64,000 bases of DNA from Haberlea rhodopensis (GCA_907163345.1 CAJQUN010000040.1:2232001-2296000), one strand, 5' to 3'; positions 12,678 to 22,831 are shown, counted from the stretch's first letter. Translations and numbers: made by a program. Notes: generated by a model from the letters alone, not told the origin.

Positions 12678-14962
12678 ATGTCGAGCCATGAAAGCGATGC
12701 ACAGTTTGAACCTCAAACAACACCAAACCCAAGCCAAAGTGATAGTTTAGATTTAGAACATCGGGATGAAAACGAGATAAGTGATAAAGACGACCCGTCC
12801 AAAAAGAGAAAAACATACGAGTCAAGATCGGAGTTTTGGATTCATTTTGACAAAATTGATTGTCCGAATGAGAAAATTAGGAAGGGTAAATGCAAATACT
12901 GTGGTGTCGAAATTAGAGCCGATCCAAAAAAACATGGAACAAAGGGTTATAAAAATCACATAAATGCGTGCAAGAAAACCCCACTTGAATTGGAAACAAA
13001 TCAAATGCGACTTAAGATGCAGAAATCTTTCATGGATGATGACAAAGACCCTCGTCCTTGTAATTGGAGATTTGATGAGGCTAAAGTTAGAAAAGCATTG
13101 TGCATTATGTTGATTGTTGATGAACTTCCGTTTAAGTATGTTGAGAATGAGGGGTTCAAACATTTTATGTCTGTTATTTGTCCTCAATTTACCATTCCAT
13201 CAAGAAAGACTATTGCCAAAGATATTTTTCAAATGTACTTGGATGAGAAGTTGAAGCTTAAGACTTTTTTGAAAAGAAATACTCAAAGGTTTTGCATCAC
13301 TACTGACACTTGGACATCAATTCAGAAGATTAATTACATGTGTCTAACTGTTCATTTCATCAATAATGATTGGAAGTTAGAAATTTTTTTTTTGAATTTT
13401 TGTCCGATCACTAGTCATAAAGGGGAGGAAATTGGCAAGGCTGTTGAAAAATGCATTCGAGATTGGGAAATTGAGAATATTTTGACTATCACTGTGGATA
13501 ATGCTTCATCGAATGATACCGTTGTTGAGCATTTGAGAAAGAAATTTAATAATTGGGGTACTAGCTTGCTAGGCAATCAATATCTGCATATGAGGTGCAT
13601 TGCTCATATAATTAACCTAGTAGTGCAAGATGGTTTGAAGGGAAAGGAGGAGCATGATGCTATCAACTGCATCAGAGGGGCTGTTAGGTATATCAGAAGT
13701 TCTCCAGCTAGGTACCAAGCATTTAATGAATGTGCAGCTTCAGAAAAATTAGAAAGCAATAAATTATTGTGTCTGGATGTACCTACTAGGTGGAATTCAA
13801 CTTTCTTAATGTTGGAGGCTGTGATAAACTTAAAAAAAGCATTTGTTTCTTTTGAGGAGGTTGACAGTAATTTTGCAAGGGGTCTTGCAAAGTCGCCTTA
13901 TGATGGGGTACCTAATGAATATCATTGGCACAGGGCTACATTGTTGTTGAAATTTTTGGGCCACTTTTACGATCTTACTTTGAGAATTTCTGGTTCATTG
14001 TATGTGACATCTAATTGTGTATTTCACGAGATAAGTGCTGTTGACATGCTTCTTAGAACGTGGTTGGATGATTGTGATGTTGAATTGAGTAACATGGCTT
14101 ATAGAATGAAAGAAAAATTTGACAAGTACTGGGGATCAATTGAGAAAATGAACAAGGTTTTATATTATGCTGTGATTGTTGATCCTCGTCACAAATTGGA
14201 CTTTCTTAACTATTCATTTGACATGCTATATCATGTTCTGGAGAGTGAGAAAATGAAAAAGGAAGTTAGAGAAGGTATGTATGCAATGTTTGATGAATAC
14301 AAAAGGAGATATGATGAATCATTTGTATCTGGCTCGCATACTGCATCGAATATGAGTGTTGATTCTAGTGTTAGCAGACCTCCTCATCCTGATCCTTCGA
14401 AGAGGCAAAAATCTTATTTGAAAACTGAGTTCAAGAAATTGAAGAGTGGAGGTAGCAGTAAGCATGTCAAGTCGGAGTTGGATAGATATTTAGCTGAAGA
14501 AGCTGAGAATGATGATGATGATGGGTTTGACATTTTAAGTTGGTGGAAGATGAATGCACATAGGTTTCCAGTTCTTTCTAGGATAGCTCGGGATGTGCTA
14601 GCAATTCCAGTTTCCACTGTTGCTTCAGAAGCCGCATTTAGCACAGGAGGACGTGTGCTTGATGCCTTAAGGAGCTCTTTATTACCTAAAACAGTTCAAG
14701 CTCTAATATGCTCTCAAGATTGGCTTCGCGGTTCGTCAGCTCCTATATCTATTGAGGAGGATTTGCATGTGGTTGACAAAATGGCGAAAGGTGATAGTTA
14801 TCTTTTTTACTATGTTTACATTTCATTTTATTGTGTTTCTTTTGTTTCATATTTGAATGGAGTCGATATACTTTACTAATATCTCTTCTTTTTTTTGTAG
14901 AATTTTTTAATCTAAATACTGATACAACTACAAGTAGTGCGATGGTGTCGACTGATATCTAA
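12678..14962 (+). CDS. hAT transposase with BED zinc finger (intact)
   Basis: This transposase would cut and rejoin the ends of its own element. Exon 1 is 12678-14790, and a short second exon 14901-14962 is inferred (G then AATTTTTT, GT-AG intron), giving about 724 residues; without splicing the ORF would run to 14879. Order of domains: BED zinc finger at about residues 50-100 (CKYC and HINAC zinc ligands); RNase H-like core with first Asp in TTDTWTS (about 210) and second Asp in TVDNASSND (about 275); a helical insertion region; and the C-terminal hAT dimerisation block with DILSWWKMNAHRFPVLSRIA and STVASEAAFSTGGRVLDALR, whose Glu completes the catalytic triad. No internal stop or frameshift is seen. 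The start ATG directly follows a splice acceptor-like TTAG; a 5' UTR intron from about 12371 to 12677 is likely. Confidence 0.93.
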
Positions 14963-15224
14963 GGCTTTGATGATGTCTACTATTTTGTTTTCAAGGTAAA
15001 TTTCTTTGATGGAAACCAACGGCAAGAAATTTCCTCAACTTCATTTTGTTGTTATATGGTTGTCTTGATTGCAGGTGCGCCTTACTTTTGAGGAGCCTGA
15101 ATCTGGTAATGCAACGGTGGTCAATAAAATACGGGCAGTTTTTGGCTTTGGAATGTGAAATTTACCTTCGAAGAACTTTTTTTGTTTGTTTGTTGACTAT
15201 TGACATATGGATTTAATATATGGT

Positions 15225-15352
15225 GTTTTGGTGGTGTTTTGGTGGTGTTTTGTTGCTATTTTTGCTGCTGTTTTGTTGCTGTTTTTGTTGCTGTTTGCTG
15301 CTGTTTTGTTGCTGTGTTTTCCTGCTGTTTGGCTGCTGTTTTCGCAGCTATA
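15225..15352. repeat. GCTGTTTTGTT low-complexity tract
   Basis: Imperfect tandem repetition of TTTTGTTGCTG/GGTGTTTTGGT units in the 3' non-coding part of the hAT element. It yields spurious Cys/Phe-rich ORFs. Confidence 0.8.
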
Positions 15353-15537
15353 AAATGGTGCAGATTTTCAAGGAAAATGAGGCGGGTTCGGGTACCCGAT
15401 TTCGGGTACCCGAAACCCGATTATCGGGTACCCGATCCCTTCGGGTTCGGGATCGGGTAGCTCGTCCAGCTACCCGAATACCCGATCCCGATTACCCGAT
15501 TACCCGACCCGATTACCCGACCCGATTCCCACCCCTA

Positions 15538-15545
15538 GATAGAAT
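15538..15545. repeat. 8-bp target-site duplication (right) GATAGAAT
   Basis: Exact copy of 11921-11928, immediately outside the right terminus ACCCCTA of the hAT element. Confidence 0.95.
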
Positions 15546-16590
15546 CGCCTCAACAACCTTTGTATATCGGAGATCACTGGACCAATGGGTGAAAGGATTT
15601 CTGTCTAAGGGTTCACCGTGTGTACTACGCTCATATAGTCACTCGCAACACGTTCCCATCTATGCTGTTGTGTAATGTTAAGGCCTCTGCCAACTCCTAT
15701 GTCAATGGGTAGTTAAAATGCTTACTATACCAAGCTAAACATGTTTCCCTATGATCTCTAGCGATTTACCAAAACCAGCACTAGTTCCTTGGTTGAAAAC
15801 CGCCGCATCACAATTTACCTTGAGAACCTCAGGTAGGGGGGACTGTCAGCATATAGGGGAGCCACGAATATGACATTCCGGAACTGTGCCAGATAATCTC
15901 TTGCAAACGCCATATACCCTCGAGCATTATAAACAAAATTCTCTCGCATCCTCCTGTGCCTATCATTCCACAAGGTCCAGCAACCTACTAATCCTAGCTC
16001 GAATTCTTCTTCATTCAAAGCAACCCGCGGTTTTGCAGATCCAATCCTACATGTCCAGACAATCAAGGGAAATATATTGATGGGTATGTTCGTGCATACC
16101 CAGCAAACGCGAGCAAAATGACAATCTTTTAAGACATGCAGTATTGGTTCCACCTTGTGGTATGGTAGACTCCGCACGGTAATCCTCCACTACATGCCTT
16201 TTATGCGGCGATTCCACTGCCGGAACAAATTCTCAACATGGCATCCATATGAATAGCTTAATCTTATTCAGTATCTTGGATTGCCAAATAATAACCTTCA
16301 AGTTTCTATGTTGTTTTCGTTGTGTTTCTTCAGCTCTCGTTCTAGGTGCTAAGCACTTTTGAACCTTCCATTTTTTGCATTGTGCCATACCAATGCGTCT
16401 GGATATTGCGTTTGCCTGGGGTATAGACAAAATAATTCTTGATTCCTCTTCAAAGAAAATACGGGTGATTATATCTTCCTTCCATACATGCATGTCATTA
16501 TCCATGAGTACATTCACCTTAGCATCAATGTCGGGGTGGTGGGGCCTGAAACTCGAAAAAAACATGTGATAACTAGTTAACCACACGTTA
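15538..16590 (-). pseudogene. LINE (L1-type) polyprotein relic: end of RT, zf-RVT, RNase H start
   Basis: A decayed 3' portion of a plant non-LTR retrotransposon on the minus strand. From 16590 downward it encodes a segment after the reverse transcriptase (HVWKEDIITRIFFEEESRII, then ILSIPQANAI) and the KIKLFIWM motif before the zinc-knuckle-like zf-RVT region (remnant VEPILHVLKDCHFARVCW). Near 15835 comes an RNase H N-terminus (LKVNCDAAVFNQGTSAGFG). Stops and frameshifts interrupt it throughout. The RNase H domain continues beyond the hAT element at 11928-11780. Confidence 0.75.
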
Positions 16591-16880
16591 TTTATTGCTC
16601 GTCACCTCAATTAAAAAAAAAACAGTAAAACAATTAAGAAAATAACCTACTGTTTTACCGACAATACATCATACAAGTATAATGCCATTCTTTGTAATTT
16701 GCTTTACACCAATAAATGCTTCTGATCAAATTTAACATTCTTGAAAAAAAATATATTAGTGATTATATCCAATCTTAAGATTTAACCACAAGAATCATCA
16801 TCACCTCTCTCGTTATCATCCTAAAAAGAGTGTTTCAAATTACTCTCCAGTATGGCTCAACTAAAAAGAGCGTTTCGAGA
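16591..16880. other. short spacer downstream of DAYSLEEPER
   Basis: An AT-rich spacer of about 290 bases holding the probable 3' UTR of the minus-strand DAYSLEEPER gene. No feature seen. Confidence 0.5.
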
Positions 16881-18980
16881 CTATATAGGAACCTCCATTT
16901 TGAATAGGGGAGCAGGAGTTTCAACTTTCTGCTGCGATTCAAACCAATTCTTTGCACATATAAGAGCCTGCAACGTCTCAGGTTGTAAAGAACTTCTGTA
17001 TCTATCCATCTTATTCTGAGTATCAAATACAGATGAAGCAGGAACAGTACAAACCGAAATAGACAAGATATCACAAGCCATTTTTGAAAGAGTAGGGTAT
17101 GTCATACTGTTCACTTTCCACCAGCCTAAAACATCAAATTCATGAACACGAGGCAAAAGGGACTCCTGCAAATACTGATCCAACTCGGACTTTGACTGCT
17201 GGCTAGTTGTCTCCATGATATAAACGTCAAAGTCTGTAAGAGCAAGATCGTTACTTGAGATTCCGATTCCATGAGGATCCTCTAGTTTGACAGTAGCCCC
17301 ATTTGCTTCTTCAACATAAGCAGGCGTTAGCGGCAGAGGAAGAGAGACATATTCAAGAAAAAGCTCGTGAATACTGTCCTCGATAGTTTTTATATAAAAG
17401 GCAGCCACCTCACCATACTTTTTTGAAAAACTAAAATCGACCAGCTTCATTTTGAACCTGGGATCCATAACTACTGCTATTGCTAGAATAATCCAACTGC
17501 TGTTCCAGTAATTCTCGAATTTCTCTTGCATTGATTTTGTAAGGCTAATGAAGAGTGGATCTTCACTTGTCACCAAGCATTCAAACTCCAATTGAATTTT
17601 CCACACTTCATGGAAGAACAAGTTTGTTGTGAGACTTTCTGCCCTTGCAAGAAGATCTGCAGTTTCAAAAAGTGGCTTTATGCAAGTACAGAGAGTCTCT
17701 ATTTGCTTCCAATCTTCCATCGATGGGGAATTCTTGAAATCGGAGTCCGAAGTATCCAAGCAAGAGAAAATTTCCCTTAATTCTAAGGCGGCTAACAACA
17801 TTTTGTAAGTCGTGTTCCACTTTGTTTGGTCGTCAATAGCAAGAGGCTTGGCACTAGGCACTTGAAGCTGTTGCTTGAGATCAAGAAACTTTTCCTCGAG
17901 TAATTCTGAAAGTTTCATGTATTTTACACTATCTCGAACTTTCTTCACCGTACCTTCCAAAGAAGTTAATGCATCTTGGGCCATACTGCTTAAAGAACGA
18001 GCAAGGCAGTGTCGAGCCACCAATTGGCCATGAAGTAATAGGGGGTTCTTAACAGAGAGCATAGCTCTCAAGTTATCAACTGAAGACTCCCTCAGCGGTT
18101 GATCGATAGTTACCGAAAATAATTTACCATTCATATTCCAGTCAGATAAGCATGCAGCAACAGAATGACTGAAAGCCGTGTCTGAATCCGGATATGGTTC
18201 CATTATAACATTAAGAAGTTTCCTTTGAAGCTTCCAATCACCATCAACGAATTGCCCTGTCACAAACATGTAACCAGTATTTCGGCACGAGGACCATAAA
18301 TCCACCATAAGGCAAACACGCCCCGACATTCTGTCAATCACCTCCTGAATCCTCTGTTTTTCCCTTAGATAAATTGCCACACAATCACCTTGAACTGTAT
18401 TGAAGCTCACCGAATCAAATCGAGGCTGTATATTCTGAGTAAAAGCCATAAAACCAGGGTGCTCCACCATGTGGATGGGGTAGTCATGCATAATAATCAT
18501 ACTAGCAAGCTCATGTCGAAAACTGTCAGAATTGATTACTACATCAGGAACACTGGCTGTTTGGTAGTGTTTCTTCGGGGTTGCAGAATAAATGCTGATC
18601 TTTGAAGGTGCACTATTCGGGGTTGACTGGTTGTTCTCCTGTTTAATTAGGGCAGCTGGACAGGTTCCTCTGGCAATGTGACGTTTCAGATGACTTGTTC
18701 CGACTACCTTAGACCCTGTGCTGTAGGCGAACGACTGTTTGCATATCTTACAGCATGCCCTTCTGCAACCATCACTGACTGTTTCAATAGTGAAGTGTTC
18801 CCAAACGATAGACTTCATTTTTTTATGTCTTGGTGGTTGTGATTCGAAATCAATCGGGGGTGTCTCTGTAATGTGAGGTTGAATCTCCATCCTGTTGAGC
18901 TGCAATTTGGAATCAATATACAGTGGTTTCATAGTGACAGGCACGTAATTCAGGATTGGTTTCGAGGTTTCCACCACCAT
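16881..18980 (-). CDS. DAYSLEEPER: DAYSLEEPER-like domesticated hAT transposase
   Basis: A nuclear DNA-binding protein derived from a hAT transposase; the Arabidopsis orthologue is essential for normal development. The coding exon is uninterrupted: about 699 residues from ATG 18980 (the family length is close to 700). The N-terminal BED finger is complete (SIVWEHFTIE, CCKICKQSFAYS, HLKRHIARGTC at about residues 55-105). A transposase-like core follows (VDLWSS; TIDQP), with DQTKWNTTYKMLLAA and MDPRFKMKLVDFSFSK, strongly DAYSLEEPER-like. The C-terminal dimerisation block is kept (EFDVLGWWKVNSMTYPTLSK), but where active hAT enzymes have SE..FS this protein has PASSVFD, so the catalytic Glu is missing. 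Loss of that residue with an intact long ORF is the mark of domestication. An acceptor at 19010 and a donor at 22135 suggest a non-coding 5' leader exon upstream. Confidence 0.94.
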   Translation of the reverse strand: MVVETSKPILNYVPVTMKPLYIDSKLQLNRMEIQPHITETPPIDFESQPPRHKKMKSIVWEHFTIETVSDGCRRACCKICKQSFAYSTGSKVVGTSHLKRHIARGTCPAALIKQENNQSTPNSAPSKISIYSATPKKHYQTASVPDVVINSDSFRHELASMIIMHDYPIHMVEHPGFMAFTQNIQPRFDSVSFNTVQGDCVAIYLREKQRIQEVIDRMSGRVCLMVDLWSSCRNTGYMFVTGQFVDGDWKLQRKLLNVIMEPYPDSDTAFSHSVAACLSDWNMNGKLFSVTIDQPLRESSVDNLRAMLSVKNPLLLHGQLVARHCLARSLSSMAQDALTSLEGTVKKVRDSVKYMKLSELLEEKFLDLKQQLQVPSAKPLAIDDQTKWNTTYKMLLAALELREIFSCLDTSDSDFKNSPSMEDWKQIETLCTCIKPLFETADLLARAESLTTNLFFHEVWKIQLEFECLVTSEDPLFISLTKSMQEKFENYWNSSWIILAIAVVMDPRFKMKLVDFSFSKKYGEVAAFYIKTIEDSIHELFLEYVSLPLPLTPAYVEEANGATVKLEDPHGIGISSNDLALTDFDVYIMETTSQQSKSELDQYLQESLLPRVHEFDVLGWWKVNSMTYPTLSKMACDILSISVCTVPASSVFDTQNKMDRYRSSLQPETLQALICAKNWFESQQKVETPAPLFKMEVPI

Positions 18981-19134
18981 TTTGAGAAAATTATAGCTCA
19001 CCAAATTATCTGCAATAATGAAAACAGGTCAAGCCCTTGCCTTCATAACATTCAAGACAAATTATAGTCGGTAAAAAGGGAACAAAGAGTGCCTAGGAGT
19101 TGAAAGTAGCAAGGTACGGCCTTTCATTTAAGTG

Positions 19135-19297
19135 AGCTCCTCGGGTGCCGTTGGGAACACCAAATGAAAATATTGAAGGAAAACAAAGAAACAAAAACAC
19201 AAGATTTACATGAAAAATCTTTCTCAAATTACAGAATTTGTACTTATTTTTCATGAAAGTCTTCATACAATTACAAGAGTGAAGAATTGGAAGTATA
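19135..19297. repeat. diverged direct repeat, copy 1
   Basis: It shares a series of matching blocks with 20733-20885: CCGTTGG.AACA, TTTACATGAAAAATCTT, TCATGAAAG, TTCATACAATTACAAGAG. The two copies flank the Gypsy derivative and are older than it; they could be LTR ends of another element. Confidence 0.65.
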
Positions 19298-19302
19298 GTA
19301 TC
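19298..19302. repeat. 5-bp target-site duplication GTATC (left)
   Basis: Matches 20628-20632 on the other side of the LTR element. Confidence 0.85.
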
Positions 19303-19759
19303 CGTTATGATTGCAGGATCACGTTATGGGATGGGGTTACTATTCATGGGTTACTATTCGCGGGGAGTACTGTTCACGGGGTACTGTTCACGTGTCGGGG
19401 GTACTGTTCACGTATTTTGTTGGAAGGGAGTTTGGGGAAAATGAGAGAGAGGGAGAGAACAACGAAGGCACGAAACCTTCTTAAGGAATTATTTAATTCA
19501 AAAACTTCATTCTTAATATTTCATAAATAAAACATCATTATTTATACAATAAAAATCATTATCTCAAATAAACCAAAATTCCTATAAAATAAATACTCTA
19601 AACCAAAATCCTAGATAAGGCCAAATCCTAGATAAGAAATCAAAAACAAAATCTGAAATCCTAATCTTAATCTTAATCTTAATCCTAATCATAATCATAA
19701 TAAAAGTCCAAACTACTCAATCTTTGTTGGGCTATCCATGGGCTTCGTGACCCATAACA
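19303..19759 (-). repeat. LTR (3' LTR of the element)
   Basis: A 457-bp direct copy of 20176-20627 with a few point and indel differences. It contains iterated GTACTGTTCACG words (19368-19420). Confidence 0.92.
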
Positions 19760-20160
19760 TTACTCCCCTATTGGAAATCGTGTTTGTCCGCAAACACGAA
19801 ATACGGATATTATTCTTTCTTGTTTTCCTCCGATTTGTGTTGCTGTCGAAGAATTTGTTTCCATCGACTAAACCACCAAGACGGATCTGATTGGATATTT
19901 GATCGGGGGAAATCAAGTTTTGAATATCGAGGGACATAGAGATGGCCATCGATGTTGCCTCGTTGTCCTTTGGAATGCTGGTCGGTGGTACCATGTTGAT
20001 TGGTGTAATCTTCGATCTGATCTCTTTGATTCAAGATCAAGGCTGACAGCATTAGGAAATCTCCTCTAACTTATCGAGAAGAGCTTGTTGTCGTTTCTCG
20101 GCTGCTGCCTTGAACTCTTGATGTCTTTTTAATAAAGCTTGCAATTCCCCCATAACGGCT

Positions 20161-20175
20161 GGCTCTGATACCAAT
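20161..20175 (-). other. retrotransposon primer-binding site (tRNA-iMet)
   Basis: The minus-strand sequence ATTGGTATCAGAGCC directly abuts the LTR. TGGTATCAGAGC is the standard plant initiator-Met primer-binding site. Confidence 0.9.
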
Positions 20176-20627
20176 TGTTATAATTGCAGGATCACGTTAT
20201 GGGATGGGGTTACTATTCATGGGTTACTATTCACGATGGTACTGTTCACGGTGGGGGTACTGTTCGCGTGTCGGGGGGTACTGTTCATCTATGTTGTTGG
20301 AAGGGAGTTTGGGGAAAATTAGAGAGAGTGAGAGAGCAACAAAGGCAGGAAACCTTCTTTAAGGAACTATTTAATTCAAAAACTTCATTCTTAATATTTC
20401 ATAAATAAAACATCCTTATTTATACAATAAAAATCCTTATCTCAAATAAACCAAAATTCCTATAAAATAAATACTAGATAAACCAAAATCCTAGATAAGG
20501 CCAAATCCTAGATAAGAAATCAAAAACAAAATCTGAAATCCTAATATTAATCTTAATCCTAATCATAATAAAAGTCCAAACTACTCAATCTTTGTTGGGC
20601 TATCCATGGGCTTCGTGACCCATAACA
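20176..20627 (-). repeat. LTR (5' LTR of the element)
   Basis: A 452-bp partner of the LTR at 19303-19759. Its outer end is CATAACA and its inner end TGTTATAATTGC in plus orientation. Confidence 0.92.
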
Positions 20628-20632
20628 GTATC
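20628..20632. repeat. 5-bp target-site duplication GTATC (right)
   Basis: Matches 19298-19302. Confidence 0.85.
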
Positions 20633-20732
20633 CTATGGCTACACAGATTCAAGTAAAATTTTCAAACACAATTTTAGAAATTTCACCAAAGGACTGCTGT
20701 CCAAACCCACATCAGAAGGGAGAGCTACCAGA

Positions 20733-20885
20733 ACACCGTTGGAAACAACAAGCGAAAATGATGAAAAGGGAAACAAATAAAAAAGACACAGAATTTACAT
20801 GAAAAATCTTCCTCGGATCGAAGAATCTGTTTTATTTTGCATGAAAGTTTTCATACAATTACAAGAGCGGAGAACTGAAGGAATA
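20733..20885. repeat. diverged direct repeat, copy 2
   Basis: Partner of 19135-19297 (shared blocks TTTACATGAAAAATCTT and TTCATACAATTACAAGAG), on the other side of the Gypsy derivative. Confidence 0.65.
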
Positions 20886-22135
20886 TATAGCGTCAAAGGT
20901 AGCCTTCAGGCCCCTGATCACGATTATAAAAATGATGATTCCGATTCTAAACTGATGTTTCGGATTCTAATGGAGGGTGGACCCTGAACCAAACTGTTTG
21001 GAAATGAAAGAATTTTAAATTTATAATGGATTTGATAGAACAATCACTCAATCAGTCATACAAATAATTTTATACTTTTTTTATAATAGAGAAAATGTAT
21101 TTTCTATAATTGCTGTAGCTAAACATAAAATAAGTAAGAATTTTTACTGGAAAATATACAAATGTAAGTATTAAAAAGACAAATGAACAACAAAAGAAAT
21201 CAAATCTTCTTCAAATTCATATATAATAGTCAAGTTGATTTTGTAATGACATCAAATACAATGTTACTAACCAGATTGAGTGTTTTTTGTTTTAAAATTT
21301 ATGACTTTATTTATTTATTGAGTGAATTCAAATTAGTATTCAATTTTAATATATCTGTAATATATACCCTCATTAATATGATTCTGAACTTTAAATATTT
21401 GCATGTGTAATAATTTTTAGATCATGAAATAATAATATTTCATGCATTAATAAATATGAAAATTTCACGAGATTATCAACGACAGAACTTGAACTTGATC
21501 GATTTGCCGAAAAGCTAAAAATAGATTGAGCTTTTATTTAACCCAATATCAATATATAATAAAATAATAACATAAAAAAAATAATTCATAATATTTGAAA
21601 AATATCAAAACCCACAAGTATCCCTACTGATGTCACAAAATCCACTTTCCTCTCCACGAATTTTTTTTTAAAAGAAGGGCACAAATGACTTTTCATACTC
21701 GCCCACACTGTAAAGAAGATCAACCGCCATTAAACCTCACACGAAGCAGATCTAGCGCTTCGTAGACCACGGGCTTCCAAAATCTAAACGCAGCCCACAA
21801 CAAAATCAAAGTCCCCACAAAATCTGAATGCAGAAAAAGAAGATCCGTTTTAACTAGTTCTCAAATAAAATCTCCTGAAAACAAGTGAACAAAATTGGCA
21901 CGAAATTACGGATGTTTAGCATTATTTTGAACAGCATTGTATTCAAATAATCTCAGGATATTCCGAGGTTTCAAAAAAATTACTAAGAATCGAAAAAACA
22001 AGAAGACTTCAAACATAAAATAACAACGAGAAATGAAAAACCTCACATTCAAGACACATCCACAACATACTTATGCAAAAAATAAAGAACGAATGGCCAA
22101 ATGAAGGCATCATCCGGGAATGGGAAAAAAGATAC

Positions 22136-22290
22136 CTGTTAAATGACAGTTTCTGAGATACCCATATGGACAGATCAATACTAGCACTCCATTCCTTGGA
22201 TCTGAGGCAGAATCAGCAAATTCCAGCTCCCATAAAGAGAGACGACTCTAGGGTTTCTAGGGGGGAGAGTGTGTGAGAGAGGGAGAACGG
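22136..22290 (-). other. probable DAYSLEEPER leader exon and core promoter
   Basis: Minus-strand sequence rich in CTCTCTC/CCCTAGAAACCCTAG words, typical of a plant 5' UTR, and ending in a good splice donor at 22135. A CCAAT word (minus strand, 22307-22303 region) lies just upstream. The second hAT element begins only about 200 bases farther upstream. Exact transcription start not determined. Confidence 0.5.
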
Positions 22291-22479
22291 GAAATTGGGC
22301 TTGAGCCAATTGGAGTATTGGACCCCATATTTTGGGTTGTGGAGGCTTATTCTGATGCCATTGCTGATGTGTTAAAGAAATAAGTTGAATTGGAGATGGA
22401 CTTTGAGTTCCATTTTACTATGCGAGATGAGTCCGCTGATGTCAGATATCTTTTTCGCTTTTAAAACCTACTGGCATTA

Positions 22480-22487
22480 CTTGTAGC
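22480..22487. repeat. 8-bp target-site duplication CTTGTAGC (left)
   Basis: Identical to 25487-25494. Confidence 0.95.
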
Positions 22488-22831
22488 TATAGATGTCAAA
22501 CGGGCCGTGCCGACCCGGCACGGCCCGTAAAACCGTGTCGGGCTGGCACGGCCCGTTAAGGAGACGAGCCGTGCCTGGCACGGCCCGTCTCCTTATTTGG
22601 GTGGCCCGGCACGGCCCATAGGCCCGTGGCTTATGGGCCGTGCCACGGGCCGTGCCGTGCTGTCACGGCCCAAAACCATTTTTTTTTTTTCAAATATAAT
22701 AATATTATATTTTTAATATAGATTGGCACAATATACTTATAAAATCAAAATTTATTGACTAAGAATTGAAAAACTACAAATTACATTGAACAAAAGAAAA
22801 TAATAAATTACAAAAGAGTTTAAAAAATATG

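Larger units (their letters stand above)
11929..15537 (+). mobile_element. full-length Ac-like hAT DNA transposon
   Basis: A 3609-bp element with imperfect terminal inverted repeats: TAGGAGTGGGAGTAGGGTTC at the left and, read inward from the right, TAGGGGTGGGAATCGGGTCG. It is bounded by a perfect 8-bp duplication GATAGAAT. Both subterminal regions carry many CGGGTA/TACCCG words in both orientations (about 11938-12100 and 15385-15530), the usual kind of array bound by an hAT transposase. Inside are a 5' leader with a probable intron and one intact transposase gene. The 3' non-coding part (about 15225-15350) is a GCTGTTTT-type low-complexity tract. It is inserted into an older LINE RNase H sequence. 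The intact ORF, matching ends and clean duplication suggest a recent insertion. Confidence 0.95.
19303..20627 (-). mobile_element. internally deleted Ty3/Gypsy LTR retrotransposon
   Basis: A 1325-bp element with two similar direct LTRs (19303-19759 and 20176-20627) and 5-bp duplications GTATC. On the minus strand the LTR starts TGTTATGGGTC and ends TTATAACA (one end is mutated at 19303). Right after the upstream LTR comes ATTGGTATCAGAGCC (20175-20161), the primer-binding site for initiator-Met tRNA. A purine-rich tract (AATAGGGGAGTA) precedes the other LTR. The 416-bp interior keeps the start of a gag-like frame, including KLDFPRSNIQSDPSWWFSRW, which resembles the Gypsy gag motif. Protease, RT and integrase are absent, so it could move only with enzymes supplied elsewhere. 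Confidence 0.9.
19010..22135 (-). other. probable 5'-UTR intron of DAYSLEEPER
   Basis: On the minus strand a donor (CATTTAACAG then GTATCTTTT, boundary at 22135/22136) and an acceptor (TTATTGCAG then ATAATTTGG, boundary at 19010/19009) would join a leader exon to the coding exon. The intron of about 3.1 kb holds the Gypsy derivative at 19303-20627 and its flanking duplicated sequence. From about 21000 to 22130 it is AT-rich with no recognised feature. Inferred, not proven. Confidence 0.55.

Noticed and set aside
14791..14879. Hydrophobic C-terminal tail of the intact hAT transposase
   Set aside because: Most likely intron sequence: a GT donor at 14791 and TTTTTTGTAG acceptor at 14900 give a more usual C-terminus.
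15200..15675. Cys/Phe-rich ORFs of 86 and 151 codons
   Set aside because: Translation of the GCTGTTTT low-complexity tract and CGGGTA subterminal array of the hAT element.
22320..22460. ORF-like stretch near the DAYSLEEPER promoter (VEAYSDAIADVLKK)
   Set aside because: Broken by a stop and not recognised as any family; too short to call a gene fragment.
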